A DNA stretch of 64,000 nucleotides from DATARH01 sp963734125 (lineage in GTDB: Bacteria > Pseudomonadota > Alphaproteobacteria > ATCC43930 > CGMCC-115725), in contig CAVTGB010000086.1 in the NCBI GenBank assembly GCA_963734125.1, positions 65,818 through 129,817 of the forward strand, given 5' to 3'. Positions 38,848-48,745 of this stretch are shown here, in pieces. The position numbers were made by a program, and so were the translations under genes. Under the pieces are notes generated by a model. It was given only the letters and a program-made list of their open reading frames with translations, was not told where the DNA came from and did not search any database. The stretch's first letter is position 1. Every line of letters begins with the position of its first letter.

Positions 38848-39308
38848 CTATTTGTTTTCCCTCTATAACTTTAGGTGATTTCTATCTGTCCAGGAACTGT
38901 CCAGAATGGGTGGATCGCGATCAATTGGTATAAACGATTGATATTCAACAGAAAAACAGCGGTACGGCTTGTTAGAAGGTAGGATTGACGGCAATGTCGC
39001 TAGTTTTCGCATTGGTGAGCCACGGTTTTCGCTGAGCGTCGCCGCCTACCCGTGAGGCGGCATCCTCTACAGATCGGACGCCGTAGCACGATTTGGAAGG
39101 TGCCGCAAATTGCAACGAAGCTGCGGACGGTGACCAGGAAGCTGTCGGAATCTCACCGGCGTTCGAGGTTTGGCGAAGTCGAACGATGGACCCATCGGGG
39201 TCTCCGTAGACCGGATTCACTCTCCGCTCGACGCGTCGGGCTGCGAGCCATCCGTCGGAATCCAAGCCACGGCATCGCCCCGATCGATGTGGCGGCACGC
39301 GGGTAATC

Positions 39309-39480
39309 TCAGCACCGCTGCCCCAAGCTGCCCTTATCGGCCGCCACCTGGAGCCCTTCCTGTCGGCCGGGGTCATCCTCGACGCGCCCCGTCGGATTGT
39401 CGTACTCCTTGCTCGCGGCGTCCGCCGCGTTGGCCATTTTGAGTCTGCCGAGTTTGCCATTAACATACTGAATGAATGAC
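39309..39480 (-). repeat. Relic resembling the relaxase C-terminus
   Basis: 'caagctgcccttatcgg' and 'ctgtcggccggg.tcatcctcg' are shared with 46228-46300, the 3' end of the relaxase gene. Translated, 'EDDPGRQEG' here matches 'EDDPGRQNG' there. Probably a leftover of a related mobilisation gene. Confidence 0.5.
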
Positions 39481-39674
39481 ATATTTGCCGCTCTTAAACC
39501 GGTATGTGTAAGAACTGTGGAACAAATTTCGCCAATTCCGCGCGGCCAAAAGGCGTTGCGCAAGCCTTGTCAGCCCTAAGCCTGACGTGGCCATTCTTGT
39601 CTAGGCAGAAACCGAAGCGAAGGGGGCGATTGCCCCGCATTTGGCGACAATTCCGAGCGGCGGTTGTTGTGCGG

Positions 39675-39692
39675 TAGTGGTCTAAATCTGAC
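39675..39692. repeat. Inverted repeat, left copy
   Basis: 'tagtggtctaaatctgac', 17 of 18 identical to the reverse complement of 46042-46059. The pair brackets 6.4 kb carrying the ATPase, exoD, stress-protein and cytochrome genes. Confidence 0.55.
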
Positions 39693-39947
39693 GCGTGGTC
39701 CCCGCTCCAGAGGTCCGCTCCTGTGGTTTTCGGTCCTTCGCCGCCACGCGCGCCGATGGCGAGGTCGCGCCGCGAACCGCCGTTCGGACGCCCTTGGGTG
39801 AACGAATCAAATCGACCCAACTGCGACATTGGCCGTGCGGGTTCGGGGCGTCAGCTACCTGGTGCGACAGGGAGCTTGAGCGTACAAGGTCCGGCCAAGA
39901 AGAGACAATCTATGCTGTCCGGTCCCATAACAACGCAATGCATCTTG

Positions 39948-42244
39948 TTAAGCGGCGTCGGCCAAGGTGTGATAGATTTCGTCTTCTTGAGCGAAGTGTA
40001 ATCTCAGAATAGCGTCGAGACTGTAAAGGATTCTCTGTATTTCCGCGATGGTGTTTCGATCTGGCCCCTCAGGCGGCAGATCTTTTAACATTCGGCTCAG
40101 CAACCGGGCGAGATGGTGGATCTCGCGGTGCATCCGACTCATGGCAGCTAGCGGGTCGTCACCGCCAATTAATCCGGCCATCATGGGATAGACTTTGGCG
40201 TCGTCCTGGTGTTCGTGCGGCAGCAGCCGCTCCCGCAACAAGTGATTGAGATCCGACAATTCGGCCACAACCTGATTTCCGGGACAATTGCCAGCCGGTC
40301 AGCTGTGGACCGAACTCGCTCCAGGATAGGTCTGAGCTCGTCGTGCTCATCTTTCAGCGTGGCCAACTGCGTCAGTGTGAGCGCCGCCCGACCCTCGCGC
40401 GGTCCGTGGACGTGAAGGGCTCGCAAGGCGTTGAGGATAACCGCAACGTCGATTGCCTCCTGAAGAACGGCCCCGGCCAACGGGGGCAGATAGCCGAGTG
40501 CTGCCGCGCCCATCGCCACTATCGATAGGCCCATGCCAGTGACGACGCTCTCAACGGCGATGGTGCGCGCGCGGTGAGAGATGTGGAGCGCTTCCGCCAG
40601 ACGATCCAGCCGGTCGACCAGCAGTACCACGCCGGCCGCCTCCGATGAGGCGGCCGTTCCGCGTGCGCCCATCGCTACACCGACATCGGCCGCGGCCAGA
40701 GCCGGCGCGTCGTTGACCCCGTCACCGACCATGATCGTCGAGCCGTCCGAACGCGAGGCCTTGATGGCGGCGAGCTTGTCCTCAGGCTTTTGTTCGGCCA
40801 GAACTTCATCGACGCCCAGCAGCGCACCGATGGTCTCGGCCACGTCGCGGCGATCGCCGGTCACCATGACGATGCGTTCAACGCCCGCCTTGCGTAAGAG
40901 CCGAAGGGCTCGCGGCGTCTCCGGGCGGATCTCGTCTTGGAGCAATAGCGCTCCAGCCATGGTGCCGTCGATAGATAAAAACACGCCGGTCGCACCGTCG
41001 TATCCCATGCGCTGAAGAAATCGGTGGCTCCAGTCCGCCGGGGCCGCGGATGCGCACACAAAGGCGTAGCTGCCAACCGCAACCCGCCGGTTGTCGACGA
41101 TGCCCGTCAGCCCGGCACCGGGCGCTTCCTCGACATTTGAAGCCATTGACAACGCCAAGCCACGGTCGCGAGCAGCCGTGACAATGGCCTGCGCGATTAC
41201 GTGCTGCGACACCTGGTCAAGGGATGCGGCAATCCGCAAAAGCTCAGCGGCACCGATTTCGGGAGCAGCCTCGATGGCGATGAGACGGGCGCGCCCGCCG
41301 GTCAACGTGCCGGTCTTGTCGAAGAACAGCGTCTTCGCCAGCGCTAGCTTTTCGAGCATTCCGCCACCCTTGATCAGCACGCCCCGGCTTGCGCAGCGAG
41401 ACATGCCGGCGACGATGGCCACCGGAACAGCCAGGATAAGCGGACACGGCGTCGCTACGACCAAGACGGCCAATGCCCGTACCGGGTCTCCGCTCACGAT
41501 CCATGCCAGCCCGGCGACAGCGAGGGATAGCGGCACGAACAGGAGGGCATATCGGTCGGCAAGCCTTGCCGAGGGCGCTTTCGCTCGCTGCGCCGCTTCG
41601 ACGAGCCTGACGATGCCGGCAAAAGTGCTGTCGGCAGCGGCCGTTGTTGCGACCATGTCGAACGGGGTCGCCGCGTTTATGGCGCCGCTGCGCGCGATTT
41701 CCCCCGCTGCCCGCTGAACGGGGAGCGGCTCACCCGTGAGCGCAGACTCATCGAGCACCGCGTTGCCGCTTGAGACCATTCCATCAGTCGGGACGGCCTC
41801 GCCGGTCCGGACGAGCAACCGGTCACCCCGCCGGATAATGTCGAGCGGGATCTGCACCAGATTCCCGTCGTCATAGCGGTTTGCCGTTCGGGGAGCCCGG
41901 CTGAGCAGTGCCGACATTTCGCGGCGGGCGCGCGCCTCGGCGAAGTCTTCGAGGCTGCGTCCGCTCGCGAGCATCAGGCCGATCACTGCGCCGGTCAGAT
42001 ACTCGCCTAGAGCGATGGCCCCGGCCATCGATAGCAGAGCGATCAGGTCCAGGCCTGCCTCGCGCCGGAGGACAGCACGGCCGATGCCGACCAGAACGGC
42101 GAGGAGCACCGGCGCCGAGCCGAACACCCAGATCCATCCGGCCGATTTCGGTTCTTCGAAGTAAAACCGCGCGAATAGTCCGGTGATCAAGCCACTGGCC
42201 GAAACGACGAGCAGCAGCAGGTTTGTCGTGCGACGCAGGCTCAT
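39948..42244 (-). pseudogene. P1B-5-type metal-transporting ATPase with C-terminal hemerythrin domain, one frameshift at the domain joint
   Basis: Heavy-metal P-type ATPase of about 765 residues. Hydrophobic N-terminus without metal-binding domains, 'LDESALTGEPLPV', membrane motif 'VVATPCPLILAVPVA' (T-P-C-P in place of C-P-C), phosphorylation site 'LFFDKTGTLTGG', and 'MVGDGVNDAPALAAADVGVA'. After residue 620 comes a hemerythrin-like tail: 'HEHQDDAKVYP', 'MHREIHHLARLL', 'LHFAQEDEIYHTL'. TPC plus hemerythrin defines the P1B-5 group (Nia of Sinorhizobium, Ni/Fe). The tail is in the next frame; restoring one base near 40,280 joins it ('AIVPGNQVVAELSDL'). Ten bases after exoD. Confidence 0.87.
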
Positions 42245-42253
42245 CCGTCGGCC

Positions 42254-42868
42254 CTACCACAAGCGCGCTGCATCAAGGATGGCCGCCGAGGCGGTGATGA
42301 CGATCACCAGTCCGAGAACCGCGATGAATATTCCGAGAGCGATTGCGACACCATCGCGTTCGATGAGCCCCAGCGCTAGCACCGAGATGGCGGTTCCTGG
42401 CACCACATGACCCAAGGGCACGGGCAGGGTGATGATGATTGCCAGCAGAAGACAAATGATGCCAACCGGCACCCTCGCCCAGGGTCCGGCCAACCACTCG
42501 GCGCGCGGTCGCACGATGTGCTCCAGCCGCCGCAATGTCGGGTGTATCCGGTCGACGACTGTCGTAAAAGCGGAACGCGAGACGGAGCGCTGTGCCAGAC
42601 GGGCTGGCAGCCATGGTCTGCTGTATCCGAGCGCGAGCTGCGCCGAGATGACGATCATTGGAAGACCGAAGAGCACGGACACTCCGGGCGCCGGCACAGG
42701 TAGTGCCATCGGAAGCGCGAGCACCAGGAGCAGCCCCCCGATCGAGCGATCTCCAAGGAACTCCGCCATATCGGCTAGAGTGACGCGCTCGCTCGTCACC
42801 ATCGCAGCCTGCCGCATGAGCAGGTCTGACAGTCGATCTTCGGCTGCGGGCGGGCGAAAAACAATCAA
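42254..42868 (-). CDS. exoD: ExoD-family membrane protein
   Basis: 204 residues, PF06055. 'LADMAEFLGDRSIGGLLLVL' then 'ALPMALPVPAPGVSVLFGLP', 'ISAQLALGYSRPWLPARLAQ' and two more hydrophobic segments. ExoD affects exopolysaccharide and alkali tolerance in rhizobia. ATG 42868. Upstream gene of the metal ATPase, so transcribed together. Confidence 0.88.
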   Translation of the reverse strand: MIVFRPPAAEDRLSDLLMRQAAMVTSERVTLADMAEFLGDRSIGGLLLVLALPMALPVPAPGVSVLFGLPMIVISAQLALGYSRPWLPARLAQRSVSRSAFTTVVDRIHPTLRRLEHIVRPRAEWLAGPWARVPVGIICLLLAIIITLPVPLGHVVPGTAISVLALGLIERDGVAIALGIFIAVLGLVIVITASAAILDAARLW

Positions 42869-43627
42869 GGCTCGATCTCGATTTCGATACCCTCATGCTT
42901 TCGGGCGCAAATGGGATCAAATCAGACCCCGCGTACGCATGCGGCCGCAACGGCGGCAAATAATCGAAGATTGGTCGCGCGAGACGAAATCGTGCCCAAA
43001 AATTCGGTATATAAGTCGATTGAAGAGGATCTTGATCGTGGGCATCCGTTTAATGCTAACCCAAGAAGCAAATTCACTTAGAACTGAAATACAATACCCA
43101 CACCGTTCATTCCCATTGTCAAGGGGCATCGCTGCCGCTGCCTGACGCGAAGTGGAGGAAAACGCCGCGAGCCGCTGATTGATTTAGTAGCCGGCTGGCC
43201 CGGCTGGTCCCATCTGCATCCGAATACCGGTGACATCGAGATCGCAGAAAATGCCAAGGTTGCCAAGGCCGAGCCACCTGTGAATCATCGTGTTCATGAA
43301 TCCCGGTGGATCCGACTCCGGCGATCCTTCAAGCCAATTCCCTGAGGCGGGCCAGCGGATCAGCCGAACCGGCTCATCGGATCGCGTTCGACGATTCGAA
43401 CTAAGATACCCGTTCCATCGTTCTTGGTGGCACAGGCTCGCGACGCGGCAGATCACCGCAGTTTTGATCGCCTCGGTCAGAGGACTCCTTCTGCGCGTTC
43501 TGGAAGCTCGGCCAGCCAGGCGTTGATCTTTCCTCGTTCACACCTCGCCGGTGCGCACAGTTTGAAAACCGACCCTCGGAGCGCGGGACCCAGGATGAGC
43601 GGTGTCCAAATGTGTGTTGCACGGCCC
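42869..43627. other. About 760 bases, no confident gene
   Basis: Mixed composition. One possible small minus-strand ORF, 42917-43045 (42 residues, 'MPTIKILFNRLIYRIFGHDF' with a C-x2-C near the end), resembles small phage-type zinc-ribbon proteins. Another minus frame at 43184-43303 is unconvincing. Nothing else seen. Confidence 0.35.
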
Positions 43628-44481
43628 TCAATGTGCCATCAAAACGGGTAACGTCATGCTGGCAAGCACGGTTCGTGTGGCACCACCGAGCAGCAGCTCT
43701 CGCACCCGCAAATGGCCGTAAGCGCCCATCACCAGGAGATCGGCGTCAAGATCGCTGGCTCGTGACAGGAGCGAATTGCCGACACCGATGGCCCCCGACA
43801 CCGTGGCCTCGACGGTGGCCTTGGCGCCGTGGTGCGCAAGGTGTAGCGCGATGTCCGCGCCTGGTATGTCGCCATGACCGGCGAGCCCATCCGCCGGATC
43901 AACCGCCAAGATTGTGACCGCCTCGGCACCAGCTAACAGCGGCATCGCATCGTTGATCGCGCGCGTCGCTTCGCGGCTCGCATCCCAGCCACCAGCACAC
44001 GCCGGCCGATCTCCGCCCAGCTCCCGGCATAGGGCACGACAAGGATCGGGCGGCCTACCGCAAGCGCGACCTCTTCTGGCCGCGGTCGGAAAAGCGCCGC
44101 CTGGAGTCCGTCAGGCTCGGGCTGTCCTAGCACGATCAGATCGGCGTAGCGGCCATGCAGCGCGGTCATCTCGGAAGGGTATCCCGAGGCGTTGCGCCAT
44201 TCGGCCGATAGCCCACGCCGGGTCGTGATCTCCTCAAAGAGGTGTCGTGTGGTTTCGGCTTCGCTCCGCATTTTTTCCGCGAGATCGCGATACAGCGGAT
44301 CGAGCAACAAGTGATCGAAATAGTCGAAATACCGGCGTCTGCGGACCGCTCTCTCATCAAGCGTCGTATGCAGCCCGATCAGATGGGCATCGAAGCGCTC
44401 GGCCAATGCCGCCGCGAGCTCGGCGCGCCCGCGCGCCGGCGGAGCAGTATCGAGCGCTACCAGGATGTCCTTGAAGCCCAT
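43628..44481 (-). pseudogene. Universal stress protein with two Usp domains, one frameshift
   Basis: About 284 residues. Domain 1: 'MGFKDILVALDTAPPARGRA', ending 'LAVGRPILVVPYAGSWAEIG'. Domain 2: 'RRVLVA-DASREATRAIND' across the shift, ending 'DADLLVMGAYGHLRVRELLL' with the G-x9-G-S/T-type ATP loop 'GGATRTVL'. One missing base near 43,985 separates the domains. ATG 44481 follows gaggggaagc. Stress-response regulator; ATP-binding type. Confidence 0.85.
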
Positions 44482-44710
44482 CGCTTCCCCTCGCGCCATG
44501 CGTGAGTAAATCGTTGCATCCATCATCGCCGGTCGGCTTTCGGCTGTCTGTAGTGCCATTTCAACGAACGATAGCAACGGACGCCTCTGGCGCATCGGGA
44601 CCGGGCCGAACGGCAGGGTTCCACCGCCCTGGCGAGGGTCAGTTCGCAAACTCGCGCTCGCTTGGTTTGCGTCTCATACTGCCCGGCATCAGGTTGAAGG
44701 ATGTCAGCCT

Positions 44711-45037
44711 ATGGTGATCGTGCGCGTCATCATCGCCCTGTCGTTTATTGCTACCTTCACGGTGAGCGGCGCGACTGCAGATGCGCGCAAGGGCGAGGCA
44801 TTCGTGCAACAGTGGTGCGCGGTCTGTCATGCGGTGAGGCAGGGTCAAGCTTCGCCGAGGCCGGGCGCGCCGCGGTTCTCGGACATCGCCGCCGATCCGT
44901 CCACGACCGACGCATCGCTACGCGGCTTCCTCAACACGACGCCGCACATGGCAATGCCGAAACTGAAGCTCACGGCGCGGGATCAAGATGAGGTGATCGC
45001 CTACATTCTCTCGCTTCGACCTGCCGGCGGCCGGTAA
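44711..45037 (+). CDS. Small class I cytochrome c
   Basis: 108 residues. Signal peptide 'VRVIIALSFIATFTVSGATA', heme motif C-A-V-C-H at about residues 36-40, and distal Met in 'TTPHMAMPKLKLTARD', then 'DEVIAYILSL'. Periplasmic electron carrier. Divergent from the double-Usp gene. No oxidase or dehydrogenase partner adjacent. Confidence 0.88.
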   Translation: MVIVRVIIALSFIATFTVSGATADARKGEAFVQQWCAVCHAVRQGQASPRPGAPRFSDIAADPSTTDASLRGFLNTTPHMAMPKLKLTARDQDEVIAYILSLRPAGGR

Positions 45038-45039
45038 CG

Positions 45040-45225
45040 GATGCCACCCGCGACCTCGCCAACGACGACCAAGCAATCCTCGCTGAGCTGCTTGCGAAAG
45101 AGACCATCAGACTGCGACCGCTTCCCGCTTTCCGGCGTGCTGTGGTCGCATTTGATCCACCTCTCGCTATGGCGCGACTCTACCCCGAGGTGCATGGTTC
45201 CCAGCGGCGTAACGTCGACCGCTGA
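45040..45225 (+). other. Possible small ORF or gene fragment
   Basis: A frame with protein-like content, 'DDQAILAELLAKETIRLRPL' and 'AVVAFDPPLAMARLYPEVHG', ends at 45225. It has no ATG or GTG at its start and runs back into the cytochrome gene in another frame. Not recognised. Confidence 0.3.
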
Positions 45226-45296
45226 TCCTCTGGCCGGATCGGGGGTGAGCCGTGTTCCCGATAGGATTGGGCGATTGGCACATTCGCGAGGACAGC

Positions 45297-45725
45297 ATGT
45301 ACAAGCACATCCTGGTCGCGATCGACTTGAGTGATGAAGGCGGCTGGCGCCGACCGCTCCTCGCCGCTGTCGAGCACGCGCGGAAATTCGGCGCGGAGCT
45401 GACCGTGCTCACCGTGCTCCGTGAGGTTGAGGCGATGGTGCGAGCCGAGATCGCGCCGGTGGGGTACGAGTTGTTCGTGGCGGACCTGGAAAATAAGCTC
45501 GCCGCCCGGGTGCGCGAGGTCAACGCTTACGACCTCCATCCAAATCTCCGCGTAACGCATGGCGAGAGCATCTATGACGAAATCCTCGGGCAAGCCAAGG
45601 AGGCAGGTGTCGACCTAATCGTCGTCGGGGCGCACCGGCCGGCGATGAAGGATTATTTGCTCGGCACGAATGCGGGACGGGTTGTGCGCCACGCCAGCTG
45701 TTCGGTCCTGGTTGCCCGCGAGTGA
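45297..45725 (+). CDS. Universal stress protein (single domain)
   Basis: 142 residues. 'MYKHILVAIDLSDEGGWRRP' start, 'VDLIVVGAHRPAMKDYLLGT' then 'NAGRVVRHASCSVLVAR': the G-x2-G-x9-G-S/T ATP loop is loosely kept. ATG 45297 after gcgaggacagc. With the double-Usp, cytochrome and metal ATPase it forms a stress-related set. Confidence 0.88.
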   Translation: MYKHILVAIDLSDEGGWRRPLLAAVEHARKFGAELTVLTVLREVEAMVRAEIAPVGYELFVADLENKLAARVREVNAYDLHPNLRVTHGESIYDEILGQAKEAGVDLIVVGAHRPAMKDYLLGTNAGRVVRHASCSVLVARE

Positions 45726-46235
45726 GCACGAAAGGCGATGTTGCGGACCGCCGTTCACGCTGGGACCCTGCTATGATAGGAAGCCAAAGCGTCGAAGCGT
45801 TGATCCAAATCAAGCAGAAAACGAACTTCTACTATGCGGCGGCACCTACCGATTGCTTGCCGACGAATGACCATTGTTGTAGCGAACACGGCGTTTAACA
45901 GCCAGCCCAGGAAGGTCTCCTCTCCACCCCGTGCCGACCTTCGGTCGACCGGTACGAAGGTCTCAAAAGGGGTATACCCAGGCGAACATGTCAGCCGCGA
46001 CGAGCGGCCGTTGTTGTGACGTAACCCGCGCTTGAATGGTGGTCAGATTTGGACCACTAGCGCGTGTGGCGGCCGCCAAAGCTCGGCGGTGGCCGAGAGA
46101 CCGGGCGAGATCGATTCCGTTTAGGACGCCAAGTGAGATGCTGGGCGGTCTCCCGGAATACGAGTCGTATCCATAGAGACGCGGCGGCTTGGATAAGGCG
46201 ATGGGTCAACTCAATGCACACGGCCCAAGCTGCCC
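45726..46235. other. About 510 bases, no gene; contains right inverted repeat
   Basis: No frame with recognisable protein content. Contains 'cgaccttcggtcgaccggtacgaaggtc' (45,940 region), an inverted repeat, and the right copy of the 18-base repeat at 46042. Confidence 0.4.
46042..46059. repeat. Inverted repeat, right copy
   Basis: 'gtcagatttggaccacta', reverse complement of 39675-39692 with one mismatch. Confidence 0.55.
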
Positions 46236-47392
46236 TTATCGGCTCCCGGTGTGGCCTCCACCCGGAGCCCCGTTCTGTCGGCCGGGATCATCCTCGGTGC
46301 GATCCGGCGCGCGGTCGTTGGCCTCGCTGGCGGCGGCCAAACGGTCGAGACGCTTGCGCCTCGCCGTGCTCATCTCGGCCTTGTCGGAGTGCTCGGCCTG
46401 TTTCGGGCTCGGTGTGGCGTCATCCTTCGTCGGTTGGCTGGCATCTTCCTCCGCGCTGCGTAGCCGCCGCCGATGATCCCGCAGCGCCGCACGCGTCTGG
46501 CTGACGTAATCGTCGCCGTGTGAATAGCCTGCCTCGATCCGGGCCTCGGTGCGCGAGTCTTTCAGTTCCTGCGCCCGGCGCTCGCGCTCGGCGATGATCT
46601 CTCGCGCCTGCTCGATGTTCGGCACGCTTTCGGGATTGATCGCCGCCATGAATTCCCGCAGCTCGGCGGCCTTCATGCCGTCGATGCGGCGCGCGAGGCT
46701 GTGCACCCCGCCCTTGCGGTCGATGATCACGTAATCGCGCCGGTCGCCGCGAGCGAGCACGTAGCCGCGCTCTTCGAGCGCGGCCCGGAATGCGTCGGCT
46801 CCGTCGCTCGCGCGGAATGCGGCGTTGACCTCTTCCTTGACGCGTCTTGCCGGTGATGCCGGTGCGCTCCTGCTGCTGAAGCTCGGCCCGCGACGGAGTG
46901 CGGTCGGGGCGCTCTACTCCCGTCGCGCTCGTGGTGTGCGCCCTGCACGCGATCATGGCCGAACCGCCGTTCGAGATCGCGGGCGACTTCCTCGTGCTTG
47001 CGGTAGTTATGGCTGTCGCTGACGGAGCGCATCTTCTCGAGATCGATCCGCGACCACACGACGTGGATGTGCTGACGGCCGAGCTTCTCGTGCATTACGA
47101 CGACGCGCGCATGTCCGATGAGGCCGAGCTTGGCCTCCAGCGCGTCGATCGCCTCGCCGCGCTGCTCTCGCGTCAGCCGATGCGGCGGCTCGGGGCTGAT
47201 GGCGGCGTGATAGAGCGATTTCTCGCACCGGGTGCCGACGGCGTAGGCGTCCATCTCGACGAGCGCGCCGCGCAAATCTTGCGCGACGGTGCCTCTCGTC
47301 TCGATGAGGCTGACGCGCTCGTTCTTCTCGGCATTGCCGAGGTGCGTCGCGAGCTGCTGCGGCCCGGCGCGGGACTTGCCCTTGATGATCAT
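46236..47392 (-). pseudogene. Relaxase/mobilization nuclease (VirD2/MobA-like), frameshifted
   Basis: About 385 residues. N-terminal relaxase domain 'MIIKGKSRAGPQQLATHLGN', 'LYHAAISPEPPHRLTREQRG', and the metal-binding His cluster 'VMHEKLGRQHIHVVWSRID'. The C-terminal half is charged and coiled ('EQAREIIAERERRAQELKDS'), as in plasmid/ICE relaxases. Shifts near 46,925 and 46,845. ATG 47392 overlaps the MobC-like stop (ATGA). Would nick oriT and pilot DNA transfer; no type IV secretion genes in the window. Confidence 0.82.
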
Positions 47393-47746
47393 GCGTCGCG
47401 CCCGAGCGCCTTCAGGATCGCGTCGCGCACCAGGCCGAGACCGTGAAGCTCCTGCTTCAGGTCCGACGCATCGACTCCTCGGCCGAAATTCATGTCGCGG
47501 GCGATCTGGTTGAGGTTGCCGCCGACATGGCCGATCTCGCCGAGCAGCCGCGCCAACTCCCGCCGCTCGATCGGCGGCCGGCGCACCTGACGCGGCACCG
47601 GCGCACCCAAGCATCACCTGACGGGCATAGCTGCCCGGAGTGAGGCCCGAACGATCAGCCGCCTGATCGATCGCGGCCCGCTCCTCCGGCGTGAGCCGGA
47701 CCGTCAGGTGCTTGGTGCGCACGCGCTTCTCGCTGCCGTGGCTCAT
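47389..47746 (-). pseudogene. MobC-like relaxosome accessory protein, one frameshift
   Basis: About 118 residues. Ribbon-helix-helix opening 'RTKHLTVRLTPEERAAIDQA' and 'SGLTPGSYARQVML', then after one inserted t near 47,610 'GAPVPRQVRRPPIERRELAR' and 'IGHVGGNLNQIARDMNFG', the conserved 'GNNLNQ'-type block of MobC. ATG 47746. Precedes and overlaps the relaxase gene. Confidence 0.83.
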
Positions 47747-48160
47747 GGCAACCACGCAGCGCCGGGGATAGGGCGGAGAGGGGACGGCATCCCCTGTCCG
47801 CGCTGGGGTCTCGGGGAGCAAGGCTCCTTGAGCGCGGATACCAAAGGGGCGTACCCTTTGGCCGCAGGTGTCGGAGGTGTCGGAGCGGGACGGCTCTGAC
47901 GCGGGGTGATCCAACGAGGGGCAAGGCCCCCTCTTGGTCGGGGTGCACGGGGCTGAAAGCCCCTGCCAAGCCGCGCGGGGAATGAGGCGGGACCTTCCCC
48001 GCCGGGGCGCGCAGCGCACTACCGCGCATGGCTTGCCTTCTCACGTAATCTGCCCCTTCAGCCTATCGCTTTCTCTAAAATTACGCCGCAAAAATATCGG
48101 TCGCTCAAATTCGTTGGGAAGGTAGGGCAGCTACCTTCCCGGCCGGCTACCGCTCGGTTG
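47747..48160. other. Candidate oriT region upstream of mobC-relaxase
   Basis: No gene. Several short hairpins: 'ccaaaggggcgtaccctttgg' (47,840), 'ggggcaaggcccc' (47,920), 'ggggctgaaagcccc' (47,949). Upstream of mobC is where oriT of mobilisable elements lies. The nic site was not identified. Confidence 0.45.
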
Positions 48161-48745
48161 CCTCCAATTGTACCACACGAAAAATACTTTCATGCCGGTT
48201 GCCACAGGAATGCCGCAGCCTCGGCCACGCTGCGGTGCAGCTACCGCAGCGCAACCGTCAACAATCCAACGGAGAGTGTGCGGTCCATTGTCGGCAGCCG
48301 GTGACGCTAACCACGTTCGAGGATATTACCCCCGACCGGGTGGTGATCGTCATGCCGAGCGCGCATACAGCTCCACGACAACAAGCTCGAAGAGGCAAGC
48401 GCAGGTGGCGTGGATTCCTACCAACATTCCCGGATAGCACAGGCTTCCGTCCGGTCAATTCCCCTCGTCATGCTCGCCCCGGATCAAGTCCGGTCGATAC
48501 GCGTGGGTCCCGCGCTGCTCCTCGGTCAACCGAACGACCAAGAGCTTACCCGCGTTCTCGCCAGATGCTCACCGCATCGTCGGGACGCCAAGGTTCTCAC
48601 AAAAATTCAATCTCGTCCTTCGAGTCAAGTCAAAGACCGGGCGAGCGTTTTGAGGGCTATCGCTCCGCTTAATGCTGGGAAGGGGTCGCTTTTTGAGCCG
48701 TAAGCTTGATGCGGAATGGTTGCATTCTTCATACAAAGGACTAAA
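48161..48745. other. About 585 bases, no recognisable gene
   Basis: Composition falls from GC-rich to AT-richer. A plus-strand frame 48199-48672 is open but low-complexity in Arg/Ser/Pro and looks non-coding. Nothing else seen. Confidence 0.35.

Larger units (their letters stand above)
38848..39947. other. About 1.1 kb without a confident gene
   Basis: The first 120 bases are AT-richer and hold the ettA promoter region (tandem 'tgtccag' at about 38,888 and 38,898). A minus-strand frame, 38972-39466, has a protein-like stretch ('NPVYGDPDGSIVRLRQTSN') but no family I recognise. A relic of the relaxase tail lies at 39309-39480 and an inverted repeat at 39675. Looks like the edge of an accessory region. 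Confidence 0.45.

Noticed and set aside
40181..40268. Programmed frameshift joining ATPase and hemerythrin domain
   Set aside because: No slippery heptamer is visible, and neighbouring genes also carry single-base indels, so a sequence error is simpler.
47747..48160. Replication origin upstream of mobC
   Set aside because: No iterons, DnaA boxes or replication gene were seen; an oriT-like role fits the context better.
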